Shown here: positions 35,564 to 44,600 of the stretch, in pieces
Layout of the letters: the number at the start of each line of letters is the position of its first letter
Position numbering within the stretch: position 1 is the stretch's first letter
NCBI RefSeq assembly: GCF_016592155.1
Contig: NZ_AP024237.1
Location: forward strand, 4,712,001 to 4,776,000
Direction: 5' to 3'
DNA length: 64,000 nucleotides
Origin: Mycobacterium heckeshornense
GTDB taxonomy: Bacteria; Actinomycetota; Actinomycetes; Mycobacteriales; Mycobacteriaceae
The notes under the pieces: model-generated
What the model was told of the DNA's origin: nothing
The model's input: the letters and a program-made list of their open reading frames with translations, nothing else
Databases searched by the model: none
Position numbers and translations under genes: made by a program

Positions 35564-36564
35564 GGCGCATCCCCGGCCTGCGACCACAACCGCAGCGATC
35601 CCCTGGTGATGTCCGCGGCGCAGCGGCGGTGCAGGCCCGGGCCCGGTCGGCGGCCATGGCGCTGCCATGTCACGGCCCGCCGCAGCTGGGCAGCCCGGTC
35701 GTCGCCCGACTCGACGCGCAGCCCGGCGGCTTCGATGACGTCGATCGCGGCCGCCATCCGGGCCAGCACCGTGGCGTCGCGGCGCAGGAAGTCGTTGATC
35801 CGCTGGTCGCTGACCGCCATCGCCTGCAGTTCATCGAACGCGTCCACGACGCGCCGGTAGCGCACCTGCGCGCCGGTCGCGCCGATGCGCTCGACGACGG
35901 TGTCGACGCCGCTGGCGCGGCGCAACAGGGCACGCACCTGCGGCAGGGCGCAGCCCCGGCGCGCCGCGGCGACGGCCAGCGTGACGCCGAACATGTCGAG
36001 GGTGCCCACCAGCCGCTGGCGTGCGGCGCGCGGCACCGGATGGGCTGCGGCGACAAAGGCGTCCGCCGAACTCAGGTCGGCGGGATGGGCGGCGAGTTGC
36101 CGGACCGCGGCCCACAGGCTGTCCAGCACCGAACCGTCGAGCACTGCGAGGGCCAGTAGCCCGACCATCGGCTCCACCGTTGCTCCGGTGAGCTCGGACA
36201 GACGTGCGCAGTGGGTGCGGGCCGCCGCGAGCGGTCCGCCGCCCGCCGAGCCGGTGAGATCCGCCTTGTTGAGCACCACCAGTACCTGATGTGGCGTCGC
36301 TGCGATGGCGTCTCGGTCCTCCGGCTTGACCACCTCGGCGATGACGTGGACGCACACGTCGGCGGCTGCAGAGCCGGCGAGCTCGATTCCGGCGCCGGCC
36401 AAGGCACGCGCGACGGTGCTGCGGCCGACCCCGCGGCGACCGTGGACGGCCACGCGCAGCGGCGCCGCGATTCGCTGCGCGATCGCGGACAGCCGCGGCT
36501 GGTCTGCCTCGCCGGCGAATCGCGCCAGCTCATCGGCGAAGATTCGGTGTCCCTGGGCGTTCAT
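35560..36564 (-). CDS. Dynamin-like GTPase partner with Arg in place of Walker A Lys (Rv0209-like)
   Basis: This 334-residue protein has a P-loop at residues 42-50 (GRRGVGRST) in which the invariant Lys is Arg, and an intact G4 motif NKAD in LVVLNKADLTG. The rest is helical. ATG 36564 (MNAQGHRIFADELARF) is preferred over 36606. It forms a two-gene unit with the downstream Rv0210-like gene and diverges from trmB. The Lys-to-Arg change suggests nucleotide binding without fast hydrolysis, though this is inference from related GTPases. It may be a regulator of its partner rather than an enzyme. Confidence 0.75.
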   Translation of the reverse strand: MNAQGHRIFADELARFAGEADQPRLSAIAQRIAAPLRVAVHGRRGVGRSTVARALAGAGIELAGSAAADVCVHVIAEVVKPEDRDAIAATPHQVLVVLNKADLTGSAGGGPLAAARTHCARLSELTGATVEPMVGLLALAVLDGSVLDSLWAAVRQLAAHPADLSSADAFVAAAHPVPRAARQRLVGTLDMFGVTLAVAAARRGCALPQVRALLRRASGVDTVVERIGATGAQVRYRRVVDAFDELQAMAVSDQRINDFLRRDATVLARMAAAIDVIEAAGLRVESGDDRAAQLRRAVTWQRHGRRPGPGLHRRCAADITRGSLRLWSQAGDAP

Positions 36565-36672
36565 GCCCTCGAATGGTGGCATCTGCGCCGCGGCGACGCG
36601 AGCCACGCGCTACCAGCCGAAGGCAACTGTTGGGTATCAATCTGGACCACCAGGCGGCTGCACCATGGGTTC

Positions 36673-37467
36673 ATGGGCCACCATGGACGAATGCATGCGC
36701 AGCACGGGGCAGCGGCGACGTCGCCGAAGCTGCCCGATACAGACGTGCCTGCGCAGCGCTATGTGCGCGTCACCAGCTTCCGGTCACGCCGATCGGCGCT
36801 GTCGGGCGCCCAGCAGCAGACGTGGGAGCGGCTGTGGCCGGTGTACGGGCGTGACGCCCCCCGCTACAGCCAGGCGCACTCGACCGGCGAGGATGCCGAA
36901 CCACGGCCGCTGGATACCCGTGCCTGGTTCGGGCGTGACGCGCCGGTGGTGCTGGAAATCGGTTGCGGCGCAGGAACTTCGACGCTTGAGATGGCGAGGG
37001 CCGAGCCCGATGTCGACGTCATCGCAGTGGACGTGTACCGCCGGGGGCTGGCGCAGCTGCTCAGCGCCATTGCACGTGAGGGCGTCGGGAACATCCGGCT
37101 GATCCGTGGCGACGCGGTCGACGTCCTCGAACACCTGATCGCACCGGCTTCGCTGACCGGGGTTCGGGTGTTCTTCCCCGACCCGTGGCCCAAGGCTCGC
37201 CACCACAAGCGCCGGCTGCTGCAGCCTGCCACGGTTGCCATGATCGCCGACCGGCTGCGACGCGGTGGTGTGCTGCACGTGGCGACCGACCACGCCGGTT
37301 ACGCCGCGCAGATCGCCGGGGCCGGTGACGGCGAGCCGCGGCTGGCTCGGGTCGGCCTCCACGCCCGGCCGCTGGCGATCTCGGTCGACCGCCCGACCAC
37401 CAAATACGAAACCAAGGCCCGGCATGCCGGCAGTACCGTCATCGACTTGGTCTGGGAAAGATGCTGA
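36673..37467 (+). CDS. trmB: tRNA (guanine-N7-)-methyltransferase TrmB
   Basis: This 264-residue SAM-dependent enzyme makes m7G46 in tRNA. It has the SAM motif VVLEIGCGAGTSTLEMA, DVIAVDVYRRGLAQLL, and the TrmB signature VFFPDPWPKARHHKRRL, followed by the conserved TDHAGYA. ATG 36673 (MGHHGRMHAQ) matches the start of Rv0208c. Its stop overlaps the start of the Rv0207c-like gene by 7 bases, beginning the operon that runs towards mmpL3. Confidence 0.93.
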   Translation: MGHHGRMHAQHGAAATSPKLPDTDVPAQRYVRVTSFRSRRSALSGAQQQTWERLWPVYGRDAPRYSQAHSTGEDAEPRPLDTRAWFGRDAPVVLEIGCGAGTSTLEMARAEPDVDVIAVDVYRRGLAQLLSAIAREGVGNIRLIRGDAVDVLEHLIAPASLTGVRVFFPDPWPKARHHKRRLLQPATVAMIADRLRRGGVLHVATDHAGYAAQIAGAGDGEPRLARVGLHARPLAISVDRPTTKYETKARHAGSTVIDLVWERC

Positions 37468-38195
37468 CCATGAGCCTGACGCAAGAAGCGGGCACACAAG
37501 CACCCGAACCGATCCCGCCGCCCGTGCCGTCGGCCGAGCCGGGCGGCAACGGCGTGGACGGATTCGCGCCCCGGATTCGGCGGGTGCTGCTGGTGTGGGA
37601 CGCCCCAAACCTCGACATGGGCCTGGGCTCAATCCTGGGTCGCCGCCCCACAGCGCTGGAACGCCCGCGCTTTGACGCGCTGGGCCGCTGGCTTCTCGCC
37701 CGCACCGCCGAGCTGGCGGCAAGCCGTCCCGACGTGTCGGTCGAGCCGGAGGCCACCGTCTTCACCAACATCGCCGCGGGCAGCGCCGACGTGGTTCGTC
37801 CCTGGGTGGACGCACTGCGCAACGTGGGTTTCGCCGTCTTCGCCAAACCCAAGATCGACGACGACAGCGACGTCGACACCGACATGCTTGCGCACATCGC
37901 GCTACGGTCCCAAGAGGGGCTCGCGGCGCTGGTGGTGGCCTCCGCCGACGGCCAGGCCTTCCGGCAACCGCTGGAGGACATCGCCCGCGGTGGGATCCCG
38001 GTTCAGGTGCTCGGATTTCGCGAACACGCGAGTTGGGCGCTAGCGTCGGATACCTTGGAGTTCGTCGACCTGGAGGACATTGCAGGCGTATTCCGGGAGC
38101 CGCTGCCGCGAATCGGCCTGGATTCGCTGCCCGAACAAGGAGCGTGGCTGCAGCCGTTCCGACCGCTGTCCGCGCTACTGACCTCGCGTGAGTGA
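37461..38195 (+). CDS. NYN-domain protein (Rv0207c-like)
   Basis: This 244-residue protein has a NYN/PIN-like nuclease domain. The first acidic residue is in VLLVWDAPNLDMGLG, and others are in KIDDDSDVDTDMLAHI and VVASADGQAF, the usual spacing for a metal-dependent ribonuclease site. An acidic, Pro-rich N-terminus (about 35 residues) is variable. The target RNA is unknown. It lies between trmB and mmpL3 on one strand, about 50 bases before mmpL3. An RNase next to a tRNA-modifying enzyme hints at a tRNA- or translation-linked role, but this is only context. Confidence 0.85.
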   Translation: MLTMSLTQEAGTQAPEPIPPPVPSAEPGGNGVDGFAPRIRRVLLVWDAPNLDMGLGSILGRRPTALERPRFDALGRWLLARTAELAASRPDVSVEPEATVFTNIAAGSADVVRPWVDALRNVGFAVFAKPKIDDDSDVDTDMLAHIALRSQEGLAALVVASADGQAFRQPLEDIARGGIPVQVLGFREHASWALASDTLEFVDLEDIAGVFREPLPRIGLDSLPEQGAWLQPFRPLSALLTSRE

Positions 38196-38244
38196 CAACT
38201 CAAGACCAATGCGACGGTCGCCACAGATCCAGTAAGGAGATTGC

Positions 38245-41200
38245 GTGTTCGCCTGGTGGGGCCGAACTGTGTACCGCTACCGGTTCGTCGTAATCGGGGT
38301 CATGGTGGCGCTTTGCCTTGGCGGCGGCATCTTCGGGCTGACCCTGGGCAAGCATGTCACGCAGAGCGGTTTCTATGACGACGGCAGTCAGTCGGTGAAG
38401 GCGTCGGTCCTGGGCGACCGGGTTTACGGCCGTGACCGCACCAGCCACATCGTGGCGACGTTCACCGCCCCACCGGGCAAGACCGTCGACGACCCGGCAT
38501 GGTCGAAGCAGATCAAGGACCAGCTCAACAAATTCAAAGCGGATCACCCCGACCAGGTGCTCGGCTGGGTCGGGTATCTGGCAGCCCCGAAAACCACCGA
38601 CCCGGTGGTCAAGGGCATGGCGACCGAAGACAAGAAGCACACTTTCGTGTCGATCCCGCTCAAGGGCGACGACGACGACACCATCCTCAACAACTACAAG
38701 GCGATCGCACCGGCCCTGCAGAAGCTCGACGGCGGCAAGGTCGAACTCGCCGGCCTCGAACCGGTGGCCAACGCTTTGACCGGCACCATCGAAACCGACC
38801 AGCGACGGATGGAAGTCCTGGCGCTGCCATTGGTGGCGGTGGTCCTGTTCCTGGTGTTCGGTGGGGTGGTCGCCGCCTGCCTGCCCGCGATCGTCGGCGG
38901 TCTGGCCATCGCCGGGGCGCTGGGCATCATGCGTTTCATCGCGGTCTTCGGGCCGGTGCACTTCTTCGCCCAACCAGTCGTGACCATGATCGGCCTGGGC
39001 ATCGCGGTCGACTACGGGTTATTCGTGGTGAGCCGGTTCCGCGAGGAGATCGCCGAAGGCTACGACAGCGAGGTCGCGGTGCGCCGCACCATGATGACGG
39101 CCGGGCGCACCGTGACGTTTTCGGCCGTGCTGATCGCCGTGTCGGCGGCCAGCATGCTGGTGTTCCCGCAAGGATTCTTAAAGTCGTTGACCTACGCCAC
39201 CATTGCGGCGGTAATGCTCTCGGCGATTTTGTCGATCACGATCCTGCCGGCCGTGCTTGGCATCTTGGGCCGTCACGTCGACGCGCTGGGCGTGCGCACG
39301 CTGTTCCGGGTGCCCTTCCTGGCGAACTGGAAGGTGTCGCGGGCATATCTGAACTGGCTCGCCGACCTGTTGCAAAAGACGAAGACCCGCGAAGAGGTCG
39401 AGCAAGAGTTCTGGGGCAAGCTGGTCAACCGGGTGATGAAGCGACCGCTGCTGTTCGCCATTCCGATCGTGGTCGCGATGATTTTGCTGATCATTCCGCT
39501 GTTCAACCTGTCCCTCGGTGGCTTCAGCGAAAAGTACCTGCCGCCCAGCAACCCGGTGCGCCAGGCGCAGGAGCATTTCGACAAGCTCTTCCCCGGCTAC
39601 CGCACCGAGCAGCTGACCCTGGTGATCCAGAGCACCAATCACAGCAAGGTCACCGATCAGCAGGTCGCCGACATCCGCAGCAAGGCACCGCTGAACGGAT
39701 TCACCTCCAAGCAGTGGGAGGAACGTCCCTGCCCCAACATTGCGGGCAATCCGTGTGTCGCCGGACCCAACGGCACGACTCACCCCAAGGACGACTCGGT
39801 CCGGGTGATCCAGAACGGCCTGGTGAATCCCAACGACGCGGCGAAGAAGATCGCCGAGGTGCGGGCCATCACGGTGCCCAAGGGGCTCAACATCATGGTC
39901 GGCGGTACCCAGGCCCTGGTGCAGGACAGTATTCACGGCATCTTCGCCAAGTTGCCGCTGATGTTGGTGATCCTGTTGACCACCACCACGTTGTTGATGT
40001 TCCTGGCGTTTGGCTCGTTGGTGCTGCCGCTCAAAGCGACGGTGATGAGCGCGCTGACCCTCGGATCCACGATGGGCATCTTGACGTGGATTTTCGTCGA
40101 CGGGCACCTGTCGAAGTGGCTGAATTTCACCCCGACGCCGCTGACCGCGCCGGTCATCGGCCTGATCATCGCGGTGGTCTTCGGTCTGTCGACCGACTAC
40201 GAGGTGTTTCTGGTCTCCCGGATGGTCGAGGCACGAGAACGCGGCATGTCGACCGCGGAAGCGATCCGGATCGGCACGGCGACCACCGGTCGCATCATCA
40301 CCGCCGCCGCGACCGTGCTTGCGGTGGTCGCCGGCTCGTTCGTGCTCTCCGACTTGGTGATGATGAAGTACCTGGCGTTCGGTTTGATGGCGGCGCTGCT
40401 GCTGGACGCCACCGTCATCCGGATGTTCCTGGTGCCGTCGGTGATGAAGCTGCTCGGCGACGACTGCTGGTGGGCTCCGCTGTGGATGAAACGCCTGCAG
40501 AACCGCATCGGGCTGGGCGAAATTCACCTGCCCGACGAGCGCAAGCTACCGGCGCCGCGCAGAGCAGGGCATCCTGTCGCCGGGCGGCCTCCGGCCGCCC
40601 CTGCCCGCTCACCGCGTCCGCCGCACGACCCCACCCATCCCGGCGCGGAAGGGACATCACGTCCGCGCGCAGCCGGTCGGCCCGCACCCGGGCCGGTGGC
40701 GCAAACCCGACCGCCCGGTGGTGACACCACCCGGATGCCCGCCGGCGGTGGCGAGCCAACCGAACCGCCGACCACCCGCTTGTCGACGCCCAAAAGCGCC
40801 GTCCAGCACGCGGCGCCCGCCAACCGGCGGCCCAAGGCATCCCCACCGCCGCGCGACCGCGAAATCGAGTCGTGGTTAAGCGAATTGCGCGACGGCTTGG
40901 ACCTCCCCCAGGACCGGTCGCCGCACCACGGCGACGTGCCGTCACCACCGCCACGCCCCCGCGACGGGGATCGCGCCGGTGGCCGTCCCGCCGACCGGTA
41001 CCAGGCGGGCGCCGACCCAACACCCAAGCCGTCGGCCGAGCAGACCCGCGCGATGCCCATCCCCGCAAACCAGACCGGCAGCCAAACACCAAGCGATGCA
41101 GGTGATCCCACCACTGCCATCCCTACCCCGCCGCCAGACGACGACTCCGATGTGGCCACCGAGAAGCTGAACTCCCGCGGCCAAAGCGGCAACAGCGCCG

Positions 41201-41271
41201 AGCAGGCCCGCCAGCGTCGCAGCGGCAGCGTCAGCGCACAGGAACTGCTGCGCCGCGAAGGCCGGTTCTAA
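38245..41271 (+). CDS. mmpL3: Trehalose monomycolate exporter MmpL3
   Basis: This 1008-residue RND-family transporter moves trehalose monomycolate across the inner membrane and is essential in mycobacteria. It has 11-12 transmembrane helices and two large periplasmic porter domains. The proton-relay Asp/Tyr pairs lie at 256/257 (GIAVDYGLF) in TM4 and 651/652 (GLSTDYEVF) in TM10. GTG 38245 follows an AAGGAG ribosome-binding site. The cytoplasmic tail after about residue 735 is a long Pro/Arg-rich disordered region of some 270 residues, longer than in M. tuberculosis (total 944). The last 4 bases overlap the convergent Rv0205-like gene. Confidence 0.97.
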   Translation: MFAWWGRTVYRYRFVVIGVMVALCLGGGIFGLTLGKHVTQSGFYDDGSQSVKASVLGDRVYGRDRTSHIVATFTAPPGKTVDDPAWSKQIKDQLNKFKADHPDQVLGWVGYLAAPKTTDPVVKGMATEDKKHTFVSIPLKGDDDDTILNNYKAIAPALQKLDGGKVELAGLEPVANALTGTIETDQRRMEVLALPLVAVVLFLVFGGVVAACLPAIVGGLAIAGALGIMRFIAVFGPVHFFAQPVVTMIGLGIAVDYGLFVVSRFREEIAEGYDSEVAVRRTMMTAGRTVTFSAVLIAVSAASMLVFPQGFLKSLTYATIAAVMLSAILSITILPAVLGILGRHVDALGVRTLFRVPFLANWKVSRAYLNWLADLLQKTKTREEVEQEFWGKLVNRVMKRPLLFAIPIVVAMILLIIPLFNLSLGGFSEKYLPPSNPVRQAQEHFDKLFPGYRTEQLTLVIQSTNHSKVTDQQVADIRSKAPLNGFTSKQWEERPCPNIAGNPCVAGPNGTTHPKDDSVRVIQNGLVNPNDAAKKIAEVRAITVPKGLNIMVGGTQALVQDSIHGIFAKLPLMLVILLTTTTLLMFLAFGSLVLPLKATVMSALTLGSTMGILTWIFVDGHLSKWLNFTPTPLTAPVIGLIIAVVFGLSTDYEVFLVSRMVEARERGMSTAEAIRIGTATTGRIITAAATVLAVVAGSFVLSDLVMMKYLAFGLMAALLLDATVIRMFLVPSVMKLLGDDCWWAPLWMKRLQNRIGLGEIHLPDERKLPAPRRAGHPVAGRPPAAPARSPRPPHDPTHPGAEGTSRPRAAGRPAPGPVAQTRPPGGDTTRMPAGGGEPTEPPTTRLSTPKSAVQHAAPANRRPKASPPPRDREIESWLSELRDGLDLPQDRSPHHGDVPSPPPRPRDGDRAGGRPADRYQAGADPTPKPSAEQTRAMPIPANQTGSQTPSDAGDPTTAIPTPPPDDDSDVATEKLNSRGQSGNSAEQARQRRSGSVSAQELLRREGRF

Positions 41272-42449
41272 CTCCGGTCTGCGCCACGCTCCGTGGCGTC
41301 GCCCCCAGCGGGTGCCGGCCGCGCGTCGACGCTATCCGGTTCGGCGTGCACAAGCGTGCTGCCGCCGTCGGCTGGCCCGGCTGATGCCTCGGGCGCGGGC
41401 GTCGATGCGAGCAGCACCCGGACCGCGCGGTCAATGAACGCAATGGTCGGCACGGCCAGCAGCGCGCCGACGATGCCCGCCAGTATTCCGCCCGTCGATA
41501 TGCCCACCACCACCGCCAGCGGGTGGATCGACACCGCGCGCCCCATGACTAGCGGTTGCAACACGTGGCTTTCCAACTGGTTTACCGCGATGATCACCCC
41601 CAGCGTGATCAACGCGTAAACCCAGCCCTTTGCGATCAGCGCGACGACCACGGCCAAAAACCCGCTGACCACTGCGCCGACCAGCGGAATGAACGCGCCG
41701 AGGAAGACCAGCGAGGCCAGCGGCAAGGCCAGCGGCACGCTCATGATCGCCAGACCGGTGCCGACACCGGCCGCGTCGACCAGCGCCACCAGGAATGTCG
41801 CCCGCACATAACCGATCAGCGACTGGAACCCGGCGATGCCGGCTTGGTGGACCTTGTCGCGCACCTCGCCGGGGAAGATCTTGACCACGAACTGCCAGAT
41901 GTTGCGGCCGCCGTACAGAAAGAAGATCAGCGTGAACAGCACCACGAACGCGCCCGTGACGATCTCGGTGACGGTCGTGGCCGTCGACAGCGCCCCGCTG
42001 GTCAGCTTGGCCTGATTCTTTTGCAGCACGTCGGTCATCGTGTTGCCGAGGTTGTTGACCTGATCCCGGCTCAGATGCACCGGACCTTCGACCAGCCACT
42101 TACGGGTCGAGTCGATCAGGCGCGTCACCTGGTTGACCAGCCCCGGCAACCCGTCGATGAACTGGCTGACGACGAACGCCAGGACCCCGCCGATCGCGGC
42201 GAACCCGGTCAGCAACAGCAGGAACACCGCGAGCCCGCGGTGGACGCCGTGGCGGTCCAGCCAGTCGACCCCGGGCAACAGCAGTGCCGACAGGATCAGC
42301 GCCAATGCCAGCGGAACGGAGATCAACTCCAGCCGCTTGATCAACCACAGCACTGCCACCAGGGCCGCCAACAGCACCAGGAGTCGCCACGACCATGCCG
42401 CGGCCTTGCGCACAAGCGGGTGAACGGATTCGTCTTCCGGGACCGGCAT
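41268..42449 (-). CDS. AI-2E family transporter (Rv0205-like)
   Basis: This 393-residue membrane protein of the AI-2 exporter/TqsA (UPF0118) family has about seven to eight hydrophobic segments. The family hallmark is the re-entrant region near [27 protein letters not shown]. The N- and C-terminal tails are charged, and the C-tail is Ala/Pro-rich. Members are variously reported as AI-2 exporters or Na+/H+ antiporters, and which applies here is unknown. Its 3' end overlaps mmpL3 by 4 bases. Confidence 0.88.
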   Translation of the reverse strand: MPVPEDESVHPLVRKAAAWSWRLLVLLAALVAVLWLIKRLELISVPLALALILSALLLPGVDWLDRHGVHRGLAVFLLLLTGFAAIGGVLAFVVSQFIDGLPGLVNQVTRLIDSTRKWLVEGPVHLSRDQVNNLGNTMTDVLQKNQAKLTSGALSTATTVTEIVTGAFVVLFTLIFFLYGGRNIWQFVVKIFPGEVRDKVHQAGIAGFQSLIGYVRATFLVALVDAAGVGTGLAIMSVPLALPLASLVFLGAFIPLVGAVVSGFLAVVVALIAKGWVYALITLGVIIAVNQLESHVLQPLVMGRAVSIHPLAVVVGISTGGILAGIVGALLAVPTIAFIDRAVRVLLASTPAPEASAGPADGGSTLVHAEPDSVDARPAPAGGDATERGADRS

Positions 42450-42565
42450 TCCGGTAGCGTATCCGCCTCACCGGGACTCAAACGGCGACGATCTGCGCCG
42501 GCAACGACACGGCGGCGAAGCCAAGCACCGCTGACGGCGCGATCTGCACCGCTACCCTAAAGCAC

Positions 42566-43759
42566 GTGTCGGGTGACGCGCCGGCCGGCAACCTTCGCCA
42601 GCAGCAAGAGCCTGTCCGCGGCAAGTACTGGTGGATCCGGTGGGTCATTCTCGCGATCGTGGCGATCGTGCTCGCGATCGAGGTGGCGCTGGTCTGGGAT
42701 CAGTTGGCCAAGGCCTGGAGAAGCCTGCTGTCAGCCAAGTGGTGGTGGCTGGTCGCCGCGGTGCTGGCAGCCGGAGCGTCGATGCACAGCTTCGCCCAGA
42801 TTCAGCGCACCTTGCTGAAATCGGCCGGCGTGCGGGTCAAGCAATGGCGATCGGAGGCCGCCTACTACGCCGCCAACGCGCTGAGCACCACGCTTCCCGG
42901 CGGTCCCGTCCTGTCTGCGACATTTCTCCTTCGGCAACAACGGATTTGGGGTGCCTCGACGCTGGTGGCGTCATGGCAGCTGGTGATGTCGGGGGTGTTG
43001 CAGGCGGGCGGGCTGGCCCTGCTTGGCCTGGGAGGTGCATTTTTCCTGGGCGCGAAGAACAACCCGTTCTCGCTGCTGTTCACCGTCGGTGGTTTCGTCG
43101 CGTTACTGCTGCTCGGTCAGGCGGTGGCGTCGCGGCCGGAGTTGATCGACGGCATCGGAGCTCGTGTGCTCTCGTGGGTCAATTCGGTGCGCGGCAAGCC
43201 CGCTGACACCGGTCTGGAGAAGTGGCGCGAGACGTTGACGCAGCTTGAGGCGGTCAGCCTGAGCCGGCGCGATCTCGGCGTGGCGTTCAGCTGGTCGCTT
43301 TTCAACTGGATCGCCGACGTCGCCTGCCTCGGCTTCGCCGCCTACGCGGCCGGCGACAAGGCGTCGCTGGCCGGCTTGACAGTCGCCTACGCCGCCGCCC
43401 GCGCGGTCGGCACGATCCCGCTGATGCCCGGCGGCTTGCTGGTCGTCGAAGCGGTGCTGGTGCCCGGCTTGGTATCCAGCGGCATGTCGCTGCCGGACGC
43501 CATCTCGGCGATGTTGGTCTACCGGGTGATCAGCTGGTTGCTCATCGCCGCCATCGGCTGGGCGGTGTTCTTCGTCATGTTCCGCACCGAAAACGAAGCC
43601 GACCCCGACACGATTGACGCCGGCGTCGACGGGTCGAGCAGCAACGACAACCCGCCGCGGCCCGAACCGGATCCGGCCGACGCGGCCCTGCCGGGTGCAC
43701 AACCCCCGGCTAATCCAGACCGTGCGCCCGGCGACCGACGCAGCTCGCCGGCCAGTTAA
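42566..43759 (+). CDS. Lysylphosphatidylglycerol-synthase-like membrane protein, UPF0104/YbhN type (Rv0204c-like)
   Basis: This 397-residue integral membrane protein has the transmembrane fold shared with the flippase domain of MprF, with eight or more helices. The conserved segment AAYYAANALSTTLPGGPVLSATF and the late PLMPGGLLVVEAVLVPGL are family hallmarks. Without the cytosolic aminoacyltransferase domain it is more likely a lipid flippase or transporter than a lysyl-transferase. The start is GTG 42566, and the C-terminal 60 residues are acidic and disordered. It lies convergent to Rv0203 with a 3-base gap. Confidence 0.85.
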   Translation: MSGDAPAGNLRQQQEPVRGKYWWIRWVILAIVAIVLAIEVALVWDQLAKAWRSLLSAKWWWLVAAVLAAGASMHSFAQIQRTLLKSAGVRVKQWRSEAAYYAANALSTTLPGGPVLSATFLLRQQRIWGASTLVASWQLVMSGVLQAGGLALLGLGGAFFLGAKNNPFSLLFTVGGFVALLLLGQAVASRPELIDGIGARVLSWVNSVRGKPADTGLEKWRETLTQLEAVSLSRRDLGVAFSWSLFNWIADVACLGFAAYAAGDKASLAGLTVAYAAARAVGTIPLMPGGLLVVEAVLVPGLVSSGMSLPDAISAMLVYRVISWLLIAAIGWAVFFVMFRTENEADPDTIDAGVDGSSSNDNPPRPEPDPADAALPGAQPPANPDRAPGDRRSSPAS

Positions 43760-43762
43760 CGC

Positions 43763-44308
43763 CTACCTGACGGCGGTGATCGGCGACATGCCGGCCGGAC
43801 CCGGCAGCGGCCCGGTTCCCGGTGGCGGGGCCGCCGGTGCGGCCGGTGCGCCGCCGGGCATTCCGGCAACCGGCTGCACGCCAGCGCCGGGCAAGCCGCC
43901 CGGCAGACCGTTTTGCGCGCCCTGCATCAGCCCGAGCACCTGCGGAATCGTGATCGGCAACTTGCACTTTGCTCCCAGGCCGGTCAGCGGCTGCGAGATC
44001 GTCTGCAGGTCGCTGGCCACCTTGGGGTTGGCTTCGAAGTAACTCTTCAGCGACGTCACCGACTGAGGTCCGGCGGGCTGCTGCAGGATCGTGGTCATCG
44101 CCTGATTGGTCTCAGGGTGCGAGTCGAGGTAGTCGCCCGCCGACTTGGCCACCGAGCCGACCGTCCTTGCCATCTCGCTGGCGGCGCACGGATCCTGCGC
44201 CCCGCTGGCCGACGGCACGACCAGCACGGCCGCGGCCGTACCGCCTACCGCGGCGGCGGCCAACACGCCGAAAAGCCCGTGACGCAACGTTGCAGCGGTC
44301 ATCTTCAT
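43763..44308 (-). CDS. Secreted haem-binding protein (Rv0203-like haemophore)
   Basis: This 181-residue exported protein is related to Rv0203, the mycobacterial haemophore that passes haem to MmpL3 and MmpL11. The N-terminal signal peptide ends at about residue 36 (PSASGA). The mature helical domain has DPCAASEMARTVGSVAKSAGDYLDSHPETNQAM and a second cysteine in GAKCKLPIT, which probably pairs with the first. Unlike the 136-residue Rv0203 it carries an extra Gly/Pro/Ala-rich tail of about 50 residues. ATG 44308 and ATG 44302 are equivalent. It diverges from mmpL11 across about 290 bases. Confidence 0.88.
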   Translation of the reverse strand: MKMTAATLRHGLFGVLAAAAVGGTAAAVLVVPSASGAQDPCAASEMARTVGSVAKSAGDYLDSHPETNQAMTTILQQPAGPQSVTSLKSYFEANPKVASDLQTISQPLTGLGAKCKLPITIPQVLGLMQGAQNGLPGGLPGAGVQPVAGMPGGAPAAPAAPPPGTGPLPGPAGMSPITAVR

Positions 44309-44600
44309 GGACAACTCCTCACGGCTTGCGAACGCCCTCCCGTCCCGCAACCGGCTGTGTTCGACGGCATGTGGCCCGCTTCGGCCCCTGACATCGTGCC
44401 ATCCGGTCCGGCGACACCGCCAATCGGCGCGGCTGAGAATCTGCTTTGGAACGCTGTGCCGGATCGCGGCATCAATACCATCACAATTCGACAGTCACCG
44501 CAGCTCAGAGCCGATAAGTAGAGTTACTTTACGCCCATCTGCGGTAGGCTCACGGCCACGCAACGCGGGAGAAGGCGGGGAGAGCGAAATCCAGCAGTTC

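Noticed and set aside
38499..40724. 741-residue open frame inside mmpL3
   Set aside because: It is a +1 shadow of mmpL3, very rich in Arg, Gly and Asp, with no membrane segments or domain.
44307..44600. Upstream extension of the mmpL11 frame
   Set aside because: It overlaps the Rv0203 start and the divergent promoter region and does not resemble MmpL11. Homology starts at 44601.
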